Shown here: positions 56,054 through 64,000 of the stretch, piece after piece
Position numbering within the stretch: the stretch's first letter is position 1
How the letters are laid out: the number at the start of each line of letters is the position of its first letter
Assembly: GCF_918797505.1 (NCBI RefSeq)
Contig: NC_092797.1
Coordinates: forward strand, 47,528,157-47,592,156
Direction of reading: 5' to 3'
Origin: Bemisia tabaci
Lineage: Eukaryota; Arthropoda; Insecta; Hemiptera; Aleyrodidae
DNA: 64,000 nt
Program-made: the position numbers and the translations under genes
The notes under the pieces: generated by a model
Seen by the model: the letters and a program-made list of their open reading frames with translations, nothing else
Database searches by the model: none
Told to the model about the DNA's origin: nothing

Positions 56054-57581
56054 ATCAATCCAAGTTCCCAGTTGTGCAGTATAGTTCCTCGTTTCGAGTC
56101 TCTAGTTATCCTGTTGCAAAATTGTCATTTTTCTAATTGCCTGGCTGATTTCCGGCGTTCCTCTAATCGTCTAAGTTCCTGACTTCTACCTTGCTCTGAA
56201 CTCCGAAAACTGTAACTATGTGATTATGTATTATGTGCAATTTCGATATGTGATATGTGTGTTCAATTAAGTGACCTTTAATACAGTAATTTCATTCTCT
56301 AAGTCAACGTCTTTCTTGATCCATCCCACGCTTCCATCTAGAGATCTAAAGGTCGCAAATCTAAATCTAAGTTAAAGTTCCGTTCTCGCCCGATCAGTTG
56401 GCTGCCTCGTATGGTGCATCGAACTATCCACCATCCCCCGGTTTTGTACCGAACTTACTGAATGCACGAACCAAGATTATGTGTGCTGTCTCACTTTGGA
56501 AGTTGGCCCACTGGTTTGGCGAGAACGGAATGAATCAGGCACGTTTTTGAAAACACATTATGAAAGTTCAAGCTGAACCAACCCTGACTTCAGCATGATC
56601 AAGACTGCGTCATTATATTTGAAATCAGATAAGCCTGTCAGAATGCCCGAGATTTGTGTCTTCGAATTTTTGATAAATTGTTCGCTCAAAGTGCCTGTAA
56701 CTAAATAACCTTGCAGGGTAGCAGCAGAAAGGAAGTCAGAAAAATTCAAGTTCATGGAGAGTAATATTCAAATATTACTGTGGGGTGAGTGTTATGTTTG
56801 CTTTTCTTTCAACTCTCTGTCTGTAGTTTCTTAAATTTTAGGACCTTGTTGTATGAAATGTATGATCGGATGAAAGAAGCTTCACGAAGGAGTTATCTCT
56901 GTTAGGCCTCACTGCATATCAGGAATCAACAACATCCATCACAAATATCTTCATTTAAACAACCCTCAATAGTGCTCAGTTTTTTATTCTTTTGTACGCC
57001 TCTAATCACATAAGTTGTTTAGTTTAATTACTGGTTTATTTTTCGTTTGTTGATTATTTTTGTTTTTTCGTAATGATTTTTGATAATACTTTATTTTTAA
57101 AACGCACGTGTGGCTGCCTTTTAGCTTACTGTCCAACAATTTTATTTACTTTTATTCCGGGCTATTTATCTTATGTTATATGTTTGTTCTATATTATATT
57201 CCCGATTCAAGTTGTTCAATTACGACGAGCACCCTGTGCATCGTCGCAGGCCCCGACGCTTTCTCGGAAAACGAGAACAAGTACGAAGTGACAAGGTGGT
57301 TGCAAATTGATGGTAATCAAGGAGATAGTAGGTTCTCGCCCGGCGTGAGACCCGCGACGGAAATGCGAGGTTCTTGCGGTCAGCACAAAAGCCTTCGCTC
57401 CTTTCAAAAGTTCAAGAGCTTCGGGATGGTGGGGGGTGGGGAGGGGAGGGGCGCAGAGGGCAGTTCAATCGCAAATGGAGCGAGCGCCGCAGCATCTAAG
57501 TTAACGAGGCAAATTAATCAGCTATGATCGATTGCTCTAAGTCACTCGTAAATAGACCTCAGGAGAAACCGGGTGCATGCG
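56054..57581. other. Nothing recognised
   Basis: 1.5 kb without an identified gene. The stretch at 56390-56470 is GC-richer. A plus-strand frame at 57108-57527 is hydrophobic at its start and low-complexity later; no family features. Confidence 0.4.
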
Positions 57582-57832
57582 GCCGTGCTAAGCGAAAACG
57601 CCGCATGAACATCCGGACGTTGCCATATTTCACCGTAGAAAACATTCACTTACGGGGAAAATTACGGATATTTTCCTTTGAAATTTTCGGGGACTGTAGC
57701 CTTAATTGCGACTCGAATTTTCTGAGGAATTCGTGGGAAAATATCCGTAAATTTACCTAAAAATTCGAGTTCTATCGGAGGAAATTTAACAACGTCTGAA
57801 GGCTCCTAAGGCGTTTTTCCTTAGAGAGAGAG
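57582..57832. mobile_element. Family L MITE copy 6
   Basis: GCCGTGCTAAGCGAAAACGCC at the left and GGCGTTTTTCCTTAGAGAG at the right; GACGTTGCCATATTTC and GAAATTTAACAACGTC pair. Confidence 0.78.
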
Positions 57833-58374
57833 CATGGTGGCCTGCGTCCTGCAACCGATCCTCACGGGTCAATTCTTGAATCCATTTCGATTAACCTTAA
57901 TCGATATATTACATTACGTGATATGTAATCGATATATAAAAAGATTTGTTTTTTTTTTTCAATTTCGATAACGATTCAACAATCGACCTGAAACTGCGGA
58001 TCTTCAAACCACCAACGTCGAGACTGTCAGGGTTGCAAGTTCAGTATAATGTCAGGATCTCTGACTTCCCTCTCACTTGGTAATTAAAAATTCCGGATTC
58101 TTTAGTCGATTTTTCTTGATTTTCCAAAGAATAGGCTTGTTGCACACAACAGATCCTAAACTACCGTTAAAGGACATTATAAATGTCTGATATCCACTCC
58201 TTAACATATGATTTGCGTACAAAAATCCATCATTTTCAAAATCAAAACGTCTACGGATGGTGTTTTTTAAAGTCACCGACAAGTTTCTTTTAGAAAAGTA
58301 ATTGACTTAAAATCAGAGAAATCAATTGAATAATATAGATTAGTGAATAAAGTGATACAAATACATTCCTAGCT

Positions 58375-59105
58375 TGAGTACAATTAAATTATGCGGTCAA
58401 AACTGTAGTAGCGGGAAAGGAAAACCGACAAGGCCAACCGTACTCTTCGGAATGCGAGAGGTATCACGCCACAATTGAAGGCGTTTTCAAAACTACCATT
58501 TTTAAGGCCTCGGTTTTCAAATTTTACAGCGCAGTGTTTCCGACAAAAGACACATATTCATACACTGAAAAAAAACACATTGGATCTAGAGTCCAGACTC
58601 TTGAAAACATTGTCAAGAAAAAGGACTCTTGAATCAATCAGATTTAAGCTTAAATCAAAAGGAAATCCGCTCAAATTAAGAGGCTCGGTTCTTGATTTAA
58701 GCTTAAATCTGATTGAATGGAGAGTATTTTTTCTTTTCGATGTTTATAAGAGTCTGGACTCTAGATCCAATGTGTTTTTTTCCTAGTGTAACTTTAGATA
58801 CGTTTAGGCAATAGAACCAATGAGAATTTCTATCAAGGGTTTTCTATAAAAATCATCCAAATGTTGAATACAACCCTAGATTGAGCACACTTAAATGGTA
58901 CGGTCAAAACTGCAATAGCGGCAAAGGAAAACCGACGAGGCCAACGTGGAGGCTACTTCAATATTAATCTTCCCCCACTGTGCTAAGGGCTAAGGCGCAA
59001 CGTTACAACTATTCGTACTCTCCGGAATGCGTGAGGTATCACGCCACAATTGAAGGCGTTTTCGAAACTGCCCACTTCCCATATCGGGATTCTTGTGTTG
59101 CATAA
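58375..59105. repeat. Two family C repeat fragments flanking family E
   Basis: ATTATGCGGTCAAAACTG...GAAAACCGACAAGGCCAA at 58391 recurs at 58897 as ATGGTACGGTCAAAACTG and CGACGAGGCCAACG. Both run into the family C ATTCGTACTC...GCGAGAGGTATCACGCC block. Confidence 0.65.
58563..58798. mobile_element. Family E MITE copy 6
   Basis: CACTGAAAAAAAACACATTG at the left and TGTGTTTTTTTCCTAGTG at the right; inner blocks as in the other copies. Confidence 0.87.
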
Positions 59106-59106
59106 A

Positions 59107-59225
59107 TAGGGTGTCTAATGCAACTGGCTGGCAGATAATATTAGCGTTTGCAGTACTTTTTCAGTACCTCGTAAGAAAAAAATTTAGCTTTTTATCAGTA
59201 CTTTCAAGAGACGAAATTCACGAGC
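59107..59225. mobile_element. Family G fragment, left half
   Basis: AGGGTGTCTAATGCAACTGG, then TTTGCAGTACTTTTTCAGTAC and GAGACGAAATTCACG blocks. The right end is absent. Confidence 0.6.
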
Positions 59226-59362
59226 AAATCACGGGGAAAATGACGTAGCATAGATATTCGAAGCACATTTGTGGCTTGAGGATCAACTGACTTCGCAATC
59301 TCTATGTAGCGGGATACGGCATCAAGAATCTTTGAATTTGGGCGGGGCGCCCTGCTCCCTCC

Positions 59363-59827
59363 GTGAGCGGCCCCAACCCCCCTTCCCAGCACATGTTTGC
59401 TGAAATGTTTAGATCTCTAAAGAGACCAGCTCCCTTCTGCCAACCGCCGCCGGACTACGAAGGACTTCGCAGACGCCGTCCTAACCCCATCCCTGCCTGC
59501 GGGTTACGAAGCGCCGTCTTCCATGCCGGGCCATCCACGGTTCCCCCCGCCCTCCCCAAGGCTCCCTTCTCGAGGCTATCCGCCCTTGTTGAGTTTGCCC
59601 GAGCCTTTGGTACCCTGTTCTCCCGTCCCACCACAGTCTCCGCCAACTCAGTGCTGCAATTGCTGCTCAACGAGACCTCCAGTGAAGAGGCCGCGCTGGG
59701 AGTCGTGCAGCAGCAGTATATCAATGGGAAACTGATAAAAATTCAGTCGGCACTGGAGGCTGCTGTTTCCCTCGATGCTTCTGCAGCTCGGCGCAACCTT
59801 CAGGAGGCATCTTCAGATGAAGATTGA
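59363..59827 (+). pseudogene. Unrecognised coding-like ORF in a polyadenylated retrocopy
   Basis: A 154-codon frame with a proline-rich first half, a middle VLQLLLNETSSEEAALG helix and a C-terminus VQQQYINGKLIKIQSAL...ASSDED. A different frame just downstream (about 59821-59949) reads LRTDVFVKFIKCLRQRDF and WTEEERSEVAFACEE, which also looks like protein. The proline-rich part looks convincing in a third frame too (59523-59735). GC content is far above the surroundings. The pattern suggests a processed, frameshifted copy of a host or element mRNA. I could not name the family; a steroid-receptor RNA activator-like protein was considered and not supported. Confidence 0.45.
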
Positions 59828-60109
59828 GCAAGTTACGTACAGACGTGTTCGTCAAATTCATAAAGTGCCTGCGCCAAAGAGACTTTTCAGAATGGACGGA
59901 GGAGGAACGCAGTGAGGTGGCATTCGCTTGCGAAGAGCCAAGCACATAATGTGAGGAAACATTTTGCAAGAGAGGCGATTCCGTTGTAATTTAAATTTTT
60001 TTGCAGGAGATTTTTCTAAATTTATCAAAATGTGTATCAAATCAATAAAAAATTGCTGTTCCTACGCCATGATTTAAAACTAAATAAAACTATCTATTAT
60101 TTTTAGCAT

Positions 60110-60147
<38 letters not shown>
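59828..60147 (+). repeat. 3' UTR-like region and poly(A) tail
   Basis: AATAAA occurs at about 60044 and again near 60085, followed by a run of about 34 adenines at 60113-60146. This is what an mRNA 3' end copied into the genome looks like, and gives the plus-strand orientation of the retrocopy. Confidence 0.8.
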
Positions 60148-60148
<1 letters not shown>

Positions 60149-60229
60149 TGGAGCTTGATGTGTCAGCTACCCCCAGAAACCCTTTTTCTAAGCTGTCACT
60201 TAAAAGTTCTTAAGCTTCATAACATGTGA

Positions 60230-60508
60230 GTGCAAGCATGGTTATATTTACAAAATTTCAAGGTATGCTCGGCATCTCAAGTTATGCTGGCAGAGTTGTT
60301 ATCATTTATTAAGTCAGAGTGTGCCAGAATCGTTGATAACCCTTTCACAGGCAATTCCAGCTCGTCGCCCTCCTCAAATTCCAATGCCGGCCGCAATACC
60401 AAGGTACTGGCAGCGCAAAATACCCCTAAAAAGAACCCTTCGAATAGCCAAGCTTCCGAAAATATAGTTCCTCATCTGAAAAGCCCAGAATTTCGAGCTT
60501 ATAACTGA
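60230..60508 (+). pseudogene. Possible LTR-retroelement gag fragment
   Basis: The 92-codon frame has a helical SQVMLAELLSFIKSECARI, then a Ser/Asn-rich linker and a basic RNTKVLA...TPKKNPSNSQ segment. BEL/Pao-type gag proteins have a similar helix and Ser/Asn linker before the zinc knuckles; no knuckle is seen here. It starts just after the poly(A) tract. The assignment is a guess from the pattern. Confidence 0.3.
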
Positions 60509-60768
60509 TCGAGTGCGGCCTTCGTCCACCTCCAGAATACTAAAATTTCACCGCAAGGCGTAAATTAAACGCCTGCACTAGAAATGGCTCTGTTCTCGAC
60601 TGCCTTCGGGATATCCCAAAAACGTACCGAAATAAATAGTCTACCCGCCTACAAAAGGACTTAACTCCATTCTCACTCGAGCCCTGGAGAACATAGAGAG
60701 GTACACCCGACACGGCTCATTGAAAAAACGCGGAAACGCGGACTCTGCCGGCGGGAAGGGGAATTAAT

Positions 60769-60932
60769 CAGTGGCGTGGCGTGCTTTGCGGTATATCGAT
60801 TGATCAACCATTTAAACCTATAGAAAAGTATCGATTAACAGGGTGTTCGCAGCGAACACCTTAAAAATCGATTTTTTGTCACGGCTTCAAATGGGGAAAT
60901 ATCGATAGGTCGCAAAGCACGCCACGCCACTG
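60769..60932. mobile_element. Family D hAT-like MITE copy 9 with perfect 8-bp duplication
   Basis: CAGTGGCGTGGCGTG at the left and CACGCCACGCCACTG at the right, with GAATTAAT on both sides (60761-60768, 60933-60940). The best evidence for hAT-like target duplication in the window. Confidence 0.93.
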
Positions 60933-61059
60933 GAATTAATAGTCCGAGTCGCGCCGGGGTACAAAAACCAAGGATATCTCTAATGAGCGGACTTGGTTTC
61001 GGATTGCTCCTGCGACGTTTACAAATGCTCACGTTCGAGCGAGGCTCCGAGCCCGATCT

Positions 61060-61308
61060 GCCGTGCTAAGGAAGAACGCCGTATGAACCTTCAGGCGTTG
61101 CCAAATATCCTTCGATAAAACTCGAATTTCCTGGTAAACTTGTGAATATTTTTCTTCCGATTTTTCAGAGGATTTTGTTCGTATTCTGGTCTAAAGTTCC
61201 TGAAAATATCAAGGAAAAATGTTAATAATTTTCCTCAAAAATAAACATTTTATCAAAAGAAACTTGGCAACTCTCGAATGTTCATACGGCGTTCTCCCTT
61301 AGCACGGC
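61060..61308. mobile_element. Family L MITE copy 7 (complete)
   Basis: GCCGTGCTAAGGAAGAACGCC at the left and CGTTCTCCCTTAGCACGGC at the right; GGCGTTGCCAAATATCC and ACTTGGCAACTCTCG pair. Confidence 0.88.
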
Positions 61309-62568
61309 AGAGATTCGCTTTAATTGAGTGCAGTTTGAGCGTATGGAAAGCGGGATCGGTTCGAAAATTGGGGCGAGATGGGATCGGAGAGGAGATTGAT
61401 ACGGTCGTATCGGGGATTCTCGGATCCACGCCCGTGAGTTGGATTTCCAGTTATTAGTTCGATCCTGGATGAATGGAGAGCTATTTTCTCCACCCGCTGG
61501 ACGGAGAGGATTCTTCGGGTTTGATTAACTGCTCGAGGTTTTAACTAGGTTTTGTAGCCAACTTTGGAAAGATTGTTGGGTTCGAATGTTTCGAGTGATA
61601 CGTTGGACGCAAAGGCTACAAATGGACTACATTTTGCAATTAGAAACTAATATCTGTGGTTCGTAAGAGAGAAAACATGTGTAAAGCTAGCGGTTTCCAT
61701 GAAGGTTTTTCCGACTAAATGCGAGGCAGTTTACTTCATGAATGTTCCAATATCGGAGGACTCTGCACGGCAATATTTATGATACAAGTATTTTAACTCT
61801 AGTGCGAGCCGTGGAGTATCGCGCAAAACTGAAGGCGTGTTTGACTGGTGACAATATTTTAGAGAATCACATGTTTTCAAATTTGCCAGTACACATTGAG
61901 ATCATTTTATCTCTGTTCGTTTCTTGGTTTATGTACTGAATTTTTAATGAACAAGAAACCGGGGGGAAGGGGGGGGGCAGACTTCGACTCTGATCCCTGT
62001 AGCTACGGACTAAATAGGCATACCTTTTGTTCCGGGTTTGGGTGCCGTGCCTTTGACTGTTTCAGGTTCTCCGTTCGGAGCAACGGCTATAGCCGAAACA
62101 CCAGGGACCCAGAACTTTCGACGCCTTTGAACCCGGAACGGGCGCCATGTCTGCAGTTATATATACCTTGTAACTACAGCGTTTCAGACCAAAGCATTAT
62201 TTTTCAAAATAATCATAAAAACGTAAAAAAAAGCATTTCCATTTTACGTAGCTTGCTTCATTATATTTTGTGTAAGTGTGAGTGCCATGGATGGGCAGCA
62301 GATAGCGATGTCAACGTCTCATTAGATTCAAGCATATACTATATCCAAGAAGATGAACATTCTGCCGACTGACAGGCTTCGTCAATTTTCACTCATTTTT
62401 AAGGGGCAATTACGCCTTTTTTCAGGCGATTCAGGAGCACGTGGCACATTTTTATTTCCTTTCTCCCGAGTATAATCAAATTGGGAAAGATGGGGGAGAA
62501 AGAATTACAAATATTTTCTAGTATATGCGCGTGCGAACCAGGACCCTGCCTGGCCATCTAGGATTTAC
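61309..62568. other. Nothing recognised; G-run and a family K trace
   Basis: CTACATTTTGCAATTAGAAAC at about 61627 is a family K end. A poly(G) run lies at 61965-61977. The frame at 61896-62372 has no family features. Confidence 0.4.
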
Positions 62569-63007
62569 GGTGATTTGATGGACGCCATATTTTGTGTCAG
62601 AACGACTTGCGATACATCGCAACGATTGGTTCTATTTTTCAACCACTCATAATTTTTCTCGAATTTTCAGATCGCAATTCTTTTGTCAGGAGACTAAAGG
62701 ATTCACTCACCAATTTTGGTAAACAAATTCAACGAATTGAGTGCGTGATTTTTTCAGAGGAAAATAATCACATTCGATACTGATATCGAAACTGCACTCG
62801 AATGCGATAGTTTTCCTTTGAAAAAACCACACCTTTACGTCGTTGAATTTGTTTGTCAAAACCGGTAAGTGAATTCTTCAGTCTCTTGATAACAAAATTG
62901 CGATCTCAAAATTGGAGAAAAATTACAAGTAGCTGAATAAATGGAACCAATCGATGCGACATATCGCAAGTCGTTCTGCCACAAAATGTGGCGTCCATCG
63001 AATCACC
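62569..63007. mobile_element. Family S palindromic element
   Basis: About 440 bp with arms of roughly 210 bp: GGTGATTTGATGGACGCCAT, AGAACGACTTGCGATACATCG at the left and CGACATATCGCAAGTCGTTC, GGCGTCCATCGAATCACC at the right. The centre (GCACTCGAATGCGATAG and neighbours) pairs too. No coding frame survives. Confidence 0.9.
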
Positions 63008-63925
63008 TTAAGAACTTCAATTTACTTCGAAATCTCCTCTTAACCGATGCATTTTATGATTTAAACGAATTTCTGACTTCAGGTGTTGAATACCATTCTA
63101 CCAACCACCACTCAATTTAACATTTTCAATAGTAATTTATATTTTTAATTATTGCATATTGTAATTCCCTGTGATTTTGGACTTGTGCCATAGTTCCAAT
63201 AATGGGGCTCTCATGTACGTAAATATAGTAAATAAATAAAGAACGGCGTTCCAGGTACATTTTGGATGTCATCAAAGCGCGCGAGTCACCAGATAGTTCC
63301 TTTCGTGAAAATTCATCTGCCGCCGATAAAAACCCCACGGTGGAGGCGATAAAAAGGCCCAGCGGAGCGCGTGCGAGGGTTGAAGGTTGAGGTTGAGCGG
63401 GTTCAACTACCTGTAGTTAAACTAACGGTATTAATTGCGTGCACTCATTACATAAACAGGAGTCCAGGCGCGGCCCACCCCTGGAGCTCCCCAACTCATG
63501 AGCCACATTTACAATATGTAACGTGTAAGAGGAGAGCTCATGAGTTAATGTGTCCTCGGCCAATTTGAAGCTTGGTCATCCAAATGAGCAATCGAGCACC
63601 GAATCAAGGTTGCGTCCTCGTTAAGCCCCCCGCGCACGCCAATTGCCACTTAAACGAGCCCTTAACACTTGACCAACGTTGCCCGATTTAACGTATAATA
63701 TTTGATTTCTGGATATTAAGCCTCGCGAGAGAGTGCGAATAAAACGTAATTCTTCATGCAGTATGTAAACAGCTCTTATCACTTGTCAACTCTCTCTCTC
63801 CTTTCTTACCTGTACAGCTACAAACTTTTGCTATTTACTGTTTGAGCCAAGTAATTCAATTTTGCGCATGATGCAGATTATTAGTGCTTGTTGTTTGTTA
63901 TTGTGCCCTTTCGCTGTTACTACGT
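63008..63925. other. Single-copy DNA, GC-richer at 63340-63680
   Basis: No exon or element end was seen. The 63340-63680 part has balanced composition and no relatives here; it could be conserved non-coding DNA. A short inverted pair (AACTCATGAGCC and GAGCTCATGAGTT) lies in it. Confidence 0.4.
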
Positions 63926-64000
63926 ATGCTAGCCCTGATGATGAACGCTAGACGTTCGAAAAGCTTCGGCTCCCACCACTGCATGTACTATGTGTAAGTA
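63926..64000 (+). mobile_element. Penelope-like terminal motif at the window edge
   Basis: CCCTGATGATGAACGCTAGACG followed by TTCGAAAAGCTTCGG repeats the motif of 6683-6722. CTGATGA, a GAACG/CGTTC stem and GAAA imitate a hammerhead core. The element would continue beyond the window. Confidence 0.5.

Noticed and set aside
59363..59949. Steroid receptor RNA activator (SRA1) retrocopy
   Set aside because: A proline-rich start and a short QQQYINGKL match suggested it, but the conserved C-terminal helix pattern is not found in any frame.
1..64000. tRNA or rRNA genes
   Set aside because: No GGTTCGAATCC-type T-loop with a matching acceptor stem was found by eye; a tRNAscan-SE run would be decisive.

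Overview
The window is eukaryotic, AT-rich and packed with repeats. It holds one clearly recognisable host gene, split into exons by introns of about 3, 8 and 22 kb, and dozens of short palindromic elements. An arthropod is the best fit, and a sap-feeding hemipteran such as a whitefly is plausible. That guess rests on the transporter sequence, the Penelope and non-LTR remnants and general familiarity with the repeat motifs; nothing here proves the species.

Host gene: four internal exons on the minus strand (36399-36214, 13847-13700, 5938-5662, 2513-2132) join in perfect reading phase. They encode about 331 residues of an SLC16-type monocarboxylate transporter, covering roughly TM2 to TM10/11. 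The first exon, carrying the family's N-terminal motif and TM1, and the last one or two exons were not found and probably lie outside the window. The rest of the window is intron, upstream sequence and mobile DNA.

0-20 kb: three copies of a long element (family A) with an 82-bp near-perfect hairpin; two giant inverted repeats of about 2.1 and 2.2 kb; Harbinger-like and hAT-like MITEs; and a Penelope-like GIY-YIG endonuclease fragment. 20-37 kb: MITEs, a ~110-bp tandem array, a MITE split by a 2,001-bp element full of a GTCAACTCCGG motif, and an inverted/direct repeat composite carrying a T/D/Q/N-rich ORF. 37-64 kb: more MITEs, a frameshifted pseudogene of a cysteine-rich multicopy family, a non-LTR tail interrupted by a C2H2 zinc-finger fragment, a second non-LTR 3' end, and a polyadenylated retrocopy of an unrecognised gene followed by a gag-like fragment.

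Elements are nested in several places, which gives relative insertion ages. Several MITEs can be typed from their termini and target-site duplications: family D (CAGTGGCG ends, 8-bp duplications, hAT-like), B (3-bp CWG duplications, Harbinger-like), Q (TA, mariner-like), L (8-bp), G and the 25.2-27.2 kb insert (5-bp). Three of the four transporter exons have a MITE ending within about 5-25 bp of the 5' splice-site hexamer. Family letters are local labels. No tRNA, rRNA, CRISPR or prokaryotic-style gene cluster was seen.
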